Assembly (NCBI GenBank): GCA_015062115.1 | Contig: SUVG01000004.1 | Span: 1-64,000 of the forward strand | Length of the DNA stretch: 64,000 nt | Direction: 5' to 3' | DNA from: Elusimicrobium sp. | GTDB lineage: Bacteria > Elusimicrobiota > Elusimicrobia > Elusimicrobiales > Elusimicrobiaceae | In this document: positions 9,235-17,505 of the stretch, one piece after another | Layout of the letters: each line of letters begins with the position of its first letter | Position numbering within the stretch: the first letter of the stretch is position 1 | Notes under the pieces: generated by a model | Database searches by the model: none | Told to the model about the DNA's origin: nothing | What the model saw: only the letters and a program-made list of their open reading frames with translations | Translations under genes and position numbers: made by a program

Positions 9235-10974
9235 ATGGCAAAACAGTTGACAGAAATTTTAATGGAATCGGGTATTTTGGACGCAGAACAAGTAAAGCGC
9301 GTTCAGCTCTTTTCCAAACAGAATAACGTAACCGTGGCGGAAGCCATCGTAAAATTTGGTTTCGCGACCGAAGAACAAGTAACGGCTGCGCTTTCTAAAC
9401 ATTTTGCGGTTCCCTACGCTTCTAGAGAAAATGGAATTTTGGTTCCCGAAAAGGAACAAAACCTGCAGGAAATTATTCCCGAAAAATTTGCGCGTGAAAA
9501 TATGGTTATCCCCTTGTTCGTGGAAGAGGACGAACTGGCTGTAGCCGTATTGGATCCCACCAACGTATTCTTGCTTGAAAACATTAAAATGATGTCCGGC
9601 AAGCAAGTGCAGCCCTTCTTGGCCAGTAAGAGCCAAATGTTAAATGTGTTGGATGCGTTCTATTCCAATAAAAACCTTTTGGAAGAAGTCATGAACGAAG
9701 CCGCCAAAGGCGAAGCTGCCGGATCTGCCGAAGGAACCGACGACGATGTAGATGTTTCCGGTTACTTGGACTTGGATAAAATAAATGCCAACTCTTCCCC
9801 GTATGTAAAACAGGTAAACGCCATTTTGCGCCAGGCCATTGCCGAGCATACTTCCGATATTCACTTGGAAATGTTTGACGAACGCGTTTCGTTGCGTTTC
9901 CGCATTGACGGTTCTTTGTACGAGCGTTCCGCCCCGGCGAAGGAATCTGTAAACGCCATTATTTCACGTATTAAAATTTTGTCCAAATTAGACATCGCTG
10001 AAAAGCGTTTGCCGCAGGACGGAAGTTTTACCATCCGTTATCAAAACCGTTCCATCGAAGTCCGTGTGTCTGTCTGTCCCGCCGTATATGGGGAAAAACT
10101 CGTGCTCCGCGTACTCGACAGAGGGACGGGAAACATGACGGTAGATAAACTCGGTTTCGAACCGGAACAGAAAAAAGCCTTCTTGGAGGCTTCCAACTTA
10201 CCGCACGGTCTTATTTTCTTGACGGGGCCTACCGGTTCCGGTAAATCTACTACCTTAAACGCGGTACTTACCACCATTAAATCTCCGGAACTCAACTTTA
10301 TGACCTTGGAAGACCCGGTAGAATACAAATTGGACGGTATCAGCCAAGTGCAGGTAAAAGCCAATATCGGGCTGACCTTTGCGGCGGGGCTTCGCTCCTT
10401 CCTTCGTCAGGATCCTGATGTTATTCTGGTGGGGGAAGTCCGCGATAACGAAACGGCCGAAGCGTGCTTGAAAGCCGCGTTGACCGGTCACTTGGTGCTT
10501 TCCACCTTGCACACCAACGAAGCGTTGGGTGCTATTCCCCGTTTGATTGACATGGGCATGGAACCCTTCCTGTTAGCCAGTTCGTTAGCCTTGGTGGCGG
10601 CGCAGCGTTTGGTGCGTATGCTTTGCCCGTATTGCAAAGTGCCGCATATCCCGGATCCGGCCACTTTGGCCCGTATTATTAAAGAAGGGCATTTAAATCC
10701 GCGCGATCAAAACTCCTGGACTTTTTTCAAATCAGTAGGTTGTCCGCGTTGTTTCGGTACCGGGTTTAGCGGTCGTCGTGCTATTTACGAAGTGTACCGT
10801 ATGTCCGAAGAAATGCGTAACATCATTTATAAAACGCAGGATTTGGTGGCCCTTAAACAAGCGGCTGTCCGCTCCGGGGCGCTTAACTTGCGCGCAAACG
10901 GTTGGCGCAAAGTAATCCGCGGGCAGACAACTATTGATGAAATCTTGAGTATTACTACGTCGGACGACGAATAA
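9235..10974 (+). CDS. pilB: Type IV pilus assembly / type II secretion ATPase (PilB/GspE)
   Basis: 579 aa. The N-terminal MshEN/T2SSE_N-type domain (about 1-150) precedes the hexameric ATPase core. Walker A is GPTGSGKST (about 330-338). The Asp box lies around EDPVEYKLDG, Walker B is DVILVGEVRD (about 394-403), and the His box is TLHTNEA. A zinc-binding pair CPYC...CPRC follows (about 464-505), as in PilB/GspE. It powers extrusion of the pilus from the inner membrane. No retraction ATPase (PilT) or prepilin peptidase (PilD) is in the window. AGAGG sits 8 nt before the start. Confidence 0.95.
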   Translation: MAKQLTEILMESGILDAEQVKRVQLFSKQNNVTVAEAIVKFGFATEEQVTAALSKHFAVPYASRENGILVPEKEQNLQEIIPEKFARENMVIPLFVEEDELAVAVLDPTNVFLLENIKMMSGKQVQPFLASKSQMLNVLDAFYSNKNLLEEVMNEAAKGEAAGSAEGTDDDVDVSGYLDLDKINANSSPYVKQVNAILRQAIAEHTSDIHLEMFDERVSLRFRIDGSLYERSAPAKESVNAIISRIKILSKLDIAEKRLPQDGSFTIRYQNRSIEVRVSVCPAVYGEKLVLRVLDRGTGNMTVDKLGFEPEQKKAFLEASNLPHGLIFLTGPTGSGKSTTLNAVLTTIKSPELNFMTLEDPVEYKLDGISQVQVKANIGLTFAAGLRSFLRQDPDVILVGEVRDNETAEACLKAALTGHLVLSTLHTNEALGAIPRLIDMGMEPFLLASSLALVAAQRLVRMLCPYCKVPHIPDPATLARIIKEGHLNPRDQNSWTFFKSVGCPRCFGTGFSGRRAIYEVYRMSEEMRNIIYKTQDLVALKQAAVRSGALNLRANGWRKVIRGQTTIDEILSITTSDDE

Positions 10975-10998
10975 TTTTAGTTAGTAAGAAGAGGGTTT

Positions 10999-12231
10999 AT
11001 GCAAAAATATACATATACAGTAAGGGACGCGAACGGTAAAACTCTAAAAGGTTCTATCCAAGCGGACAACAGAGAAAAAGTGATTTTAGCCTTGCAGAAT
11101 AAAGGCTACCTGGTGCTTGATGTAAAAGAAGGCACCGGCGGCGGTTTGTTTGGTGGCGGGGGTGGATCTTCTCCCCGCAAGCGTGGGGGGAAAGTACCCG
11201 GCCACGTGCTTGCCTTCTTTGCCGAACAACTTTCCACGCTTATCGCGGGCGGTGTTCCGCTCGTGCGTGCGGTTTCGTTGTTAGGGGAATATGCTTCTAA
11301 CCCGAACTTGGGGGTTGTTCTTTCCCAAGTTGCTAAAGATATTGCCGGCGGTCAGTCCTTACATACGGCCCTTTCTCAGCATCCCAAAACCTTCAGCCAT
11401 ATTTGGTTGTCCTTGGTACAAGCCGGGGAAGTGGGCGGTCAGTTGGCCGATACTTTGATGCAGGTGGCTCTCTACACCAAGACGCAGGAAGGTATGAAGG
11501 GTAAAATTATTACCGCTATTACCTATCCGGCGGTGTTGGGTTTTGCTTCCGTGGGCGTACTTGTGTACTTCATTGTCGGGATCGTACCGACCTTCGCCCA
11601 AATCTTCAAAGATTTTAACATCGAACTGCCGTTGATTACCGTTTTGGTACTCAATGTTTCCAGCTTGCTTATTAACCATGCGGTACTGCTTATTGTAGGT
11701 ACGATCGGGGCTATCGTCGGTTTCCGTTTCTATATCAAAACGACTGACGGTAAAAAACGCTGGCACTCGTTCCTCATTTCCATGCCGCTCTTTGGAAACT
11801 TTTTGAAGAACATTTACTACGACCGCATGCTTTCTACCATGTCCACTTTGTTAAGAAGCGGTGTAACCATTTTGAACGCTATTTTGGTATTGGAAGAATC
11901 TTTTGATAGCAATGTCATTATTCAAAATGCGCTTAAACATGTACGTGCCGAAGTGGCGGCCGGTAAATCTATTTCCGAATCTTTCCGTGCCACGGGGGTT
12001 TTCCCGGGGTTGATGACGGAAATGATGCTGATGGGTGAAGAGTCCGGTAAATTGCCCAGCATTGTTGCGACGCTTTCCAAGTTCTATGCCGATAACGTAG
12101 ATCAGTTTATTGCGCGTTTCTCCGCAGTAATCGACCCGATTCTTATTTGCGGTATCGGTTCGTTAATCGGTATTATTGTAGCGTCCATCTTCTTGCCGAT
12201 TTTCAAACTTTCCCAAATCGGCGGACAATAA
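10999..12231 (+). CDS. pilC: Inner-membrane platform protein PilC/GspF
   Basis: 410 aa with two copies of the T2SSF fold (about 72-195 and 275-398) and three or four membrane helices (about 172-195, 215-243, 375-400). Family signatures include FAEQLSTLIAGGVPLVRAVSLL and GVFPGLMTEMMLMGEESGKLP. A Gly-rich loop (GGGLFGGGGGSSPRKRGGK, about 49-67) separates the N-terminal cytoplasmic arm. It forms the rotating or scaffolding core on which the ATPase acts. It lies 24 bp after the ATPase and 9 bp before the first prepilin. Confidence 0.94.
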   Translation: MQKYTYTVRDANGKTLKGSIQADNREKVILALQNKGYLVLDVKEGTGGGLFGGGGGSSPRKRGGKVPGHVLAFFAEQLSTLIAGGVPLVRAVSLLGEYASNPNLGVVLSQVAKDIAGGQSLHTALSQHPKTFSHIWLSLVQAGEVGGQLADTLMQVALYTKTQEGMKGKIITAITYPAVLGFASVGVLVYFIVGIVPTFAQIFKDFNIELPLITVLVLNVSSLLINHAVLLIVGTIGAIVGFRFYIKTTDGKKRWHSFLISMPLFGNFLKNIYYDRMLSTMSTLLRSGVTILNAILVLEESFDSNVIIQNALKHVRAEVAAGKSISESFRATGVFPGLMTEMMLMGEESGKLPSIVATLSKFYADNVDQFIARFSAVIDPILICGIGSLIGIIVASIFLPIFKLSQIGGQ

Positions 12232-12240
12232 GGAGATTGT

Positions 12241-12780
12241 ATGAGAGAATCTAACAAGGGTTTTACTCTACTGGAAGTTTTAATTGTTGTTGTCATTGCC
12301 GTATCTGTGGCGGCGTTTGGCGTTCCGGCTTATAAAAAAAGCCAGGAACGCAACCGCTATTTGGCGGCCCAAGGGGTGCTGATGGATTTGGGAAATGCTG
12401 TGCGTACCTTCCGCCAAGATTTGAAAATTGACTGTATATCTAACGACGTTGCCGTCAAAACTTTCCCTTATTCCACGACTGCCGTGCAGTTGGCTTATTC
12501 TTGGCAAAAAAATACCCAAGAAGGGGATTTGTCTTCCCTTACGACTAATGCTGCTATGGGAGCCGCCATGTTTACGCGCAAGTATTTGGCTCCTATTCCG
12601 TTTACTTCCGGGAGCACTTTTAAGGGATATACTTTTTTCTTGTGTCCGCAAACTACTTCGTCTTCCTCTTATTGTTGCGGGGGAGATTCCACTGTAGTTG
12701 CTTGTACCCGTAATACCAGTTCCACGAACTATCAGTGGGCCCGGTATCATAAAGACGGCTCCATTACGCAAAGCAACTAA
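12241..12780 (+). CDS. Type IV prepilin-like protein 1 of the operon (GspG/major-pilin type)
   Basis: 179 aa. The class III leader ends SNKG, followed by FTLLEVLIVVVIAVSVAAFG, with Phe+1 and Glu+5 as required by prepilin peptidase and for assembly. The C-terminal globular part is short and has Cys pairs (CGG and CTR, about 141-150) that could form a disulfide-bonded loop. It directly follows PilC, where the major pseudopilin or pilin usually lies. Which of the six is the major subunit cannot be told from sequence alone. Confidence 0.88.
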   Translation: MRESNKGFTLLEVLIVVVIAVSVAAFGVPAYKKSQERNRYLAAQGVLMDLGNAVRTFRQDLKIDCISNDVAVKTFPYSTTAVQLAYSWQKNTQEGDLSSLTTNAAMGAAMFTRKYLAPIPFTSGSTFKGYTFFLCPQTTSSSSYCCGGDSTVVACTRNTSSTNYQWARYHKDGSITQSN

Positions 12781-12834
12781 GCGCCTTGACAAGCGCCCAA
12801 ATGCTTGCAATACTTATAAATAGAGGGAAATTCT

Positions 12835-13335
12835 ATGCGTAATAAAAAAGGTTTTACATTGTTGGAACTGTTAATTGCGGCCACCATTATTGGTACGCTT
12901 GCCATGTATGCTACCATTTCTTACCGCAACAGTATTTTTGAAACGCGTTTGGCAGAAGCCAAGGCTCGTACCGAAACGGTGGCCAACGCCTTCCAACGTT
13001 TTGATATGGATTATCCGGGATCCAGTATGAGCGGTGCTATCCTTAATACTAAAAGAGGAACTTGTCCCGAAAATCCCGGTGCTTCCACCAATGCGCAAGA
13101 TTTGGTTAACTGCGGTTACTTAGAAGAAGGAAATTGGAACACGGAATATTTTGACATCGTTCCGTGCCGCAAAAATAATCCGCCCTCGGTTTGTCGTGAG
13201 CTGATGGATGATGCTTTGGCTTGTTTACAAACAAGCTCTACATTGAATAAAAAAATTCCTGAGCAGTACGAAGGTTACTTATATTGCATCGGTGAAATTA
13301 CCGGGCCGAAAGAACGTTTAAGCAGTGCCAGTTAA
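12835..13335 (+). CDS. Type IV prepilin-like protein 2 of the operon
   Basis: 166 aa. Leader MRNKKG, then FTLLELLIAATIIGTLAMYA, with Glu+5 present. The globular region carries five Cys residues (for example CPENP, NCGYL, PCRKN, VCREL). A good ribosome site (GAGGG) lies 9 nt upstream. The 54-bp gap before it contains TTGACA (12786-12791) and a weak AATACT 17 bp later, so a minor internal promoter is possible. Probably a minor pilin. Confidence 0.85.
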   Translation: MRNKKGFTLLELLIAATIIGTLAMYATISYRNSIFETRLAEAKARTETVANAFQRFDMDYPGSSMSGAILNTKRGTCPENPGASTNAQDLVNCGYLEEGNWNTEYFDIVPCRKNNPPSVCRELMDDALACLQTSSTLNKKIPEQYEGYLYCIGEITGPKERLSSAS

Positions 13336-13347
13336 AAAGGAATTCTT

Positions 13348-13929
13348 ATGAAGAAAGGTTTTACGTTAATGGAAATGTTGGCAGTAGTGATGGTAGTGGC
13401 GGTGATTGTATCTATGTCCGTCCCTGTGTTTCGTACGGTTCGTTACGAAATGAAAAACTCCCAAGCCAAAGCGGCGGCCAAAAAATTGGCTGAATCCATG
13501 CGTTCTTTTTATCAATCCAGTAGAGGGCGCTTGGTGGAATCTGCCTGTTTTAACCCTACTGATACGACGGGTAATCAGCTTATTCTTACTCAAGCAAGTG
13601 ATTGTAATTTAGATTCCGCTACCGGGATTCCCAATAAAAATGTCACCACAGCGGCGGATCTGGAACAACTGTTTGCTTGCGGGTATTTGTCTTTTAAAGA
13701 TTTTGCCTCTTTGCCGTACCATTTCTGCACTTGTAACCCGACGCTGTCTCCCTCGGGACAGAGTTCTTTTTGTTCGGTGTCGGAATTTACTTCTACGGTA
13801 AAACCGTATGTAGTGGCGTATGGAGCGGGTAAAGCGGCCGGTTCTAAATTTAATAATAATGATAAAGCCGTAGGCGGATACCACATTTATGTGGATCACA
13901 ATATGCGTGCTTTGGATAACTTAGATTAG
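13348..13929 (+). CDS. Type IV prepilin-like protein 3 of the operon
   Basis: 193 aa. A very short leader MKKG is followed by FTLMEMLAVVMVVAVIVSMS with Glu+5. The C-terminal domain is Cys-rich (FACGYL, FCTCNPT, SFCSV), suggesting disulfide stabilisation in the periplasm. It lies 12 bp after the previous pilin. Probably a minor pilin; no closer assignment is possible. Confidence 0.85.
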   Translation: MKKGFTLMEMLAVVMVVAVIVSMSVPVFRTVRYEMKNSQAKAAAKKLAESMRSFYQSSRGRLVESACFNPTDTTGNQLILTQASDCNLDSATGIPNKNVTTAADLEQLFACGYLSFKDFASLPYHFCTCNPTLSPSGQSSFCSVSEFTSTVKPYVVAYGAGKAAGSKFNNNDKAVGGYHIYVDHNMRALDNLD

Positions 13930-13937
13930 GGGTGTTT

Positions 13938-14489
13938 ATGAAAAAACTTTTGAAGCGTATTTTTCGCAAAAGAAAAGGCGTAACCATTTTGGAAGGCTTG
14001 ATTTCTTTGGGTCTTTTGGCGTTGGTGGCCTCGGGGACGTTCGGGGTACTCCTTTCCATATCCCGTCAAGCCTCCAGCCCGGATATCCGTGAGGAAATGG
14101 TGTGGGCGGTGGAACGCGCACACGAGCAACTGCAAATGTATGCGTCTGAAATACAATCAGCCAGGGGGGTTGAATTTTCTTTAGCTAACGGCCTTTGCGG
14201 AAATGCGAGTGTGAATCGGGTGGTCGATAGTAATCCTCTTTCCAACACCACTCATGACATTAAATGTATGCTTCCGGCTATTTGCGATGTTTCTAATTCT
14301 TCGTTTACCTATAGTGTTACCAGCAATACGGTTTCCGTGGCGGAGCGTAGTTATGCTAATTCTTATACGACTACATCTGCTTATGGATATGAAATGGTAG
14401 GCATGGTGGCCGGTGGTTCTGCGGGGGTTTCTACTGCTCCGGTAAGAAAAATTGAATTTTCCATTACTTGCAACGGGTTTACTTTATGA
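13938..14489 (+). CDS. Type IV prepilin-like protein 4 of the operon (PilV/GspI type)
   Basis: 183 aa from ATG 13938, chosen over an upstream in-frame GTG at 13932 because GGGG (13929-13932) sits at ribosome-site distance from the ATG. The leader is longer and strongly basic (MKKLLKRIFRKRKG), followed by VTILEGLISLGLLALVASG with Glu+5. Long leaders and this helix type are common in PilV/GspI-class minor pilins. It overlaps the next gene by 4 bp (ATGA). Confidence 0.82.
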   Translation: MKKLLKRIFRKRKGVTILEGLISLGLLALVASGTFGVLLSISRQASSPDIREEMVWAVERAHEQLQMYASEIQSARGVEFSLANGLCGNASVNRVVDSNPLSNTTHDIKCMLPAICDVSNSSFTYSVTSNTVSVAERSYANSYTTTSAYGYEMVGMVAGGSAGVSTAPVRKIEFSITCNGFTL

Positions 14490-15178
14490 TGAATAAAAAA
14501 GGTTTTACGCTTACGGAAATTTTGCTTGCGGTGATGATTGTTGGCATCATCGGGGTGGCGCTTGCTTCTTTGACGACGGCAGCCTCCCGTGAATCCGGGA
14601 TTGGGCGCAGCAAAGTGATGATGCGCAACAACTTATCCCTTTTTATGCGTATGATGCGTCTAGATGTGCAGAATACCACCCGCGTGCTTTACAAGAGCGG
14701 AGAAGTTTCCGGCGGAACCTCTCAGGTGCCGCTTCTTGCATTAGGGCAAAATGTAGATTTGCGCGGGCAACAAGTAGGTGACAACGCTCCTACAGTTGTG
14801 TTGTACTGTTTCCAACCCGGGAGCATTACAAAAACCACTTCCGGCGCTACGGTAGTGCCGAGCGGATCGAAAGACGGCGGCTCCATTTATCGTTATGAAG
14901 TACCCTATGCCAGTTATTCTGTTTCTGTGGGCGAGCCGAATTGCCCCAGTAGCGGCGGAGAAGAAATTTTAAGTAATGTAAAATATATTCCGTCTTCCAG
15001 TGAATATCCTGTTCCGTATATCGGGCCGAGATATATTCCTACAGTTTCTAATTCCGTCAGAAGAGATTTAGGTTCTGTTATTTATGTAAATATTATCACG
15101 GAACTTCCCAGTAATCCTGTAGTAAATGATGTAATTCAGGAAGATTTGGTTGTCCGTAACGGTTTTAGTATGAATTAG
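14486..15178 (+). CDS. Type IV prepilin-like protein 5 of the operon (PilW/GspJ type)
   Basis: 230 aa. The start is ATG 14486, or the adjacent ATG 14489, overlapping the upstream stop. The upstream TTG at 14468 would give an implausible leader. Leader MMNKKG, then FTLTEILLAVMIVGIIGVAL with Glu+5. The length (largest of the set) and the position after a GspI-like and before a GspK-like pilin match the PilW/GspJ slot. The tip complex GspI-J-K primes assembly in known systems. Confidence 0.82.
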   Translation: MMNKKGFTLTEILLAVMIVGIIGVALASLTTAASRESGIGRSKVMMRNNLSLFMRMMRLDVQNTTRVLYKSGEVSGGTSQVPLLALGQNVDLRGQQVGDNAPTVVLYCFQPGSITKTTSGATVVPSGSKDGGSIYRYEVPYASYSVSVGEPNCPSSGGEEILSNVKYIPSSSEYPVPYIGPRYIPTVSNSVRRDLGSVIYVNIITELPSNPVVNDVIQEDLVVRNGFSMN

Positions 15179-15186
15179 GAGGGGTT

Positions 15187-15606
15187 ATGCTAAAAAATCA
15201 AAAAGGTGCCGCTTTGCTTCAAGTTTTGTTAATTACGGTAGTGCTTGCCGGTATGGCTACCATGTTGTTGCGTGCCAGTTTATCCCGCACTTCCGGTGCC
15301 CGCCAAACGCGCCGTTCCGTGTCCTCCCAACTTTACATCAATGCTTGTATGGCAGAAGTAAACACCTTCTGGACGCTCAAAAGTCCCGAAGCCTATGCGC
15401 GTGATATGCAAGCCTGCATTATGCACTGCGCGGACGGGGCCGACCCGGACGGGAACGGTGCTATTTCTGTCTGTGCTGCCGCAAAACAGGTGAAAAGTTA
15501 TACTTGTGAAAACGGTGTGGAGGCTGAATTTATCGAAAATCTTCCTGACGGCCGCTGCAGATTGGAATACAAAATTCCTACCAACTCCTCTCTTGCCCAC
15601 TTATAG
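15187..15606 (+). CDS. Pilin-like protein 6 of the operon lacking Glu+5 (PilX/GspK type)
   Basis: 139 aa. The leader MLKNQKG is followed by AALLQVLLITVVLAGMATML. Position +5 is Gln instead of Glu, which is typical of GspK/PilX tip subunits that do not need Glu+5. It is much shorter than GspK, with no room for its large alpha domain, so it is nearer to PilX. GGAGG lies 5 nt before the start. Cys residues (ACMAE, ACIMHC, VCAAA, YTCEN, GRCRL) are frequent. Confidence 0.8.
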   Translation: MLKNQKGAALLQVLLITVVLAGMATMLLRASLSRTSGARQTRRSVSSQLYINACMAEVNTFWTLKSPEAYARDMQACIMHCADGADPDGNGAISVCAAAKQVKSYTCENGVEAEFIENLPDGRCRLEYKIPTNSSLAHL

Positions 15607-15614
15607 GGATTTGT

Positions 15615-17258
15615 ATGAGAAAGTATCTCCTGCTTGTGCTTTTAAGTGGATTGGCGGTTTCTTCCTTTGCTCAGCGTAAGTCCGCCGCACCCGGGGTATC
15701 TTCTTCTATTCGGGTTTCTACCGCGGTGGAGGCTCCGCAGTCCAATATTGATTTATTAAAACAATCTTTACAGTCTTCCGGTCAAGTAGCCGGTGTGGCC
15801 GAAAATGCGCCGGCTTCTTCCGCTAAGCCTTCTCCTGCCACTACACAACCTGCTGTTTCGCCTGCTTCCGCGTCCGCTTCTGCCGCCTCTGCGGTTCGTG
15901 CGGTTGTTTCGACCCCGAACACATTGGATATGCCCCTTGAAATGGGCGGTTCGGTGCAAAGTGTGCAAACGACCGTAGAACCCGTTAAAAAGCAACTTTC
16001 ACCCGAGGCGGCTAAACGGGTAGAACAAGCCAAACAAAAACGCGAGGCGGGCCAAAAAAAGGCAAAAAAGCCTACTCCTACGCCGTTAGAGAAGGATATC
16101 GAGCGTTCTAATTCCCTTTTGCCTCCTTCCCAACAGGTTCCTGCCGCCGAACCGGAAGAAGATTCTGCCGAAGAGGCCGCCGCCGATGCGGAATTGGAAT
16201 ATGCGGTTCGTATGTTGGAAAAATCGCGCGAGGCCATGGCCGCGGCTGATCGGTATATCCCGCCGTCTGCCGCCCAAAATAAACCGAACAAAGTTCCCGC
16301 GCCCAACAAGAAATTTAACCCCAATGCCTTCCGCCCCGGGGTTACTTGGCAAGCCAGTAAAAGCACTCATTTTGATATCTACACGCAAAAACGTTCTTCG
16401 GGCATCAGTTCTTCCAATATGTCCATGACTTTTGAGTCTTCTTACCAAACCTTGCGGAGATTTATTCCGTGGATGATGTCCGGTCGGGTGCGTGTGTTTG
16501 TGTACCAAGACCACCAATCTTACCTGCGCCACGAGCCCAATGCCAAAGCTTGGACGCGCGCGCTTGCGTATCCTACCCGCGGAGAAATTGTGGTATATGA
16601 CGAGCCGGGCAAAAACCAAGAATTAAAAGAAGTTTTTACCCACGAACTTACCCACATTTTTACACAGCAATTTTTTGATAAACATAAAACCGGGCGTATT
16701 ATGACACCTACTTGGCTGGACGAAGGTTTGGCTGTTTTACTGGAAGACCAAGCCTATAACGGCATGAAGGGTGGCCCGTGGGCACAAGATTTTAAGACCC
16801 TTAATTTCCAGCGTGACCCCTCCGGTCAGGTAGCCAGCTTCGGTTCCACCTCCATGTTCGGCCCTTCCAAAGGCAAACGCCTTACTTCCAAACGAGCCGG
16901 TAAACCCGTTTATTTTACCTCGTTTGAAGCCTTTATGCAGGAAGGTTCCTTAGAGGCGGCCGAAGGACGCGGAAAAACACAAGATTGGTATTTTCAAGCC
17001 TACACAATGGTGCGTTTCCTGTTGAATCCGGCTGGGGGGGCTTCTCCTTCCAACCGTATGCAATTTGAACAGTTTACGCGTCTTTTGTCCCAAGGCGAAG
17101 CCGTGCGCGATCCTTCTACCGGGTTTTTGGTAAAAGATTCAAAAGGTAAAACGGTTTACGAGCCTTACTCGGTAGAAAAAGCACTGGGAAAAGCCTACCG
17201 TTACGGAACAATCGCCAATTTTGAAGATAATTTCTGGCGATGGGCCGGCCGCGAATAA
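15615..17258 (+). CDS. Secreted zincin-like peptidase (gluzincin, MA-type), last gene of the pilus operon
   Basis: 547 aa with a signal peptide (1-19, SSFAQ). A low-complexity Ala/Pro/Ser/Glu region (about 20-235) is followed by a peptidase-like domain. THELTHIF (about 342-349) supplies HExxH, and WLDEGLAVLLED about 25 residues later supplies the third ligand Glu, as in M1/MA-like gluzincins. It starts 9 bp after the last pilin and ends at a strong terminator, so it is probably part of the operon. It could process pilins or surface substrates. Activity is inferred from motifs only. Confidence 0.75.
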   Translation: MRKYLLLVLLSGLAVSSFAQRKSAAPGVSSSIRVSTAVEAPQSNIDLLKQSLQSSGQVAGVAENAPASSAKPSPATTQPAVSPASASASAASAVRAVVSTPNTLDMPLEMGGSVQSVQTTVEPVKKQLSPEAAKRVEQAKQKREAGQKKAKKPTPTPLEKDIERSNSLLPPSQQVPAAEPEEDSAEEAAADAELEYAVRMLEKSREAMAAADRYIPPSAAQNKPNKVPAPNKKFNPNAFRPGVTWQASKSTHFDIYTQKRSSGISSSNMSMTFESSYQTLRRFIPWMMSGRVRVFVYQDHQSYLRHEPNAKAWTRALAYPTRGEIVVYDEPGKNQELKEVFTHELTHIFTQQFFDKHKTGRIMTPTWLDEGLAVLLEDQAYNGMKGGPWAQDFKTLNFQRDPSGQVASFGSTSMFGPSKGKRLTSKRAGKPVYFTSFEAFMQEGSLEAAEGRGKTQDWYFQAYTMVRFLLNPAGGASPSNRMQFEQFTRLLSQGEAVRDPSTGFLVKDSKGKTVYEPYSVEKALGKAYRYGTIANFEDNFWRWAGRE

Positions 17259-17277
17259 TTCTTTTTGCATTTCTAAA

Positions 17278-17310
17278 GCCCCGCAGTCTTAAACCTGCGG
17301 GGCTTTTTTG
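17278..17310 (+). terminator. Intrinsic terminator of the pilus operon
   Basis: GCCCCGCAG pairs with CTGCGGGGC around an 8-nt loop, followed by TTTTTT. Confidence 0.92.
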
Positions 17311-17446
17311 TATGTATGGAGAGCATTGGAGTAGCAAGTAAAAGGGGGGTATCCTCTTATATGTACGGGAAAGGGGCAAGTGCCCTCTTAGGATAAACTC
17401 CTGTACATAGCGGTTCCCCGATAATGTGTCTGTTGGCGGTTATTTA
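17311..17446. other. Intergenic stretch without gene; contains AAAAGGGG...TTAGGATAAA segment
   Basis: There is no ORF with a ribosome site. The stretch holds AAAAGGGG at 17340 and TTAGGATAAA at 17388-17397, with a small hairpin GGGCaagtGCCC between them. A similar arrangement occurs at 23170-23221. Nature unknown. Confidence 0.3.
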
Positions 17447-17481
17447 ACAAAAGAAAACTCCCCGTCCGTTTGGGCGGGGAG
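17447..17481 (-). terminator. Terminator of the minus-strand secreted-protein pair
   Basis: CTCCCCGTCC pairs with GGGCGGGGAG (17458-17481), and on the minus strand a T-rich run follows (complement of aaaagaaaa). Confidence 0.85.
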
Positions 17482-17505
17482 GGAAGATTTATGTATTAAG
17501 AAGGA

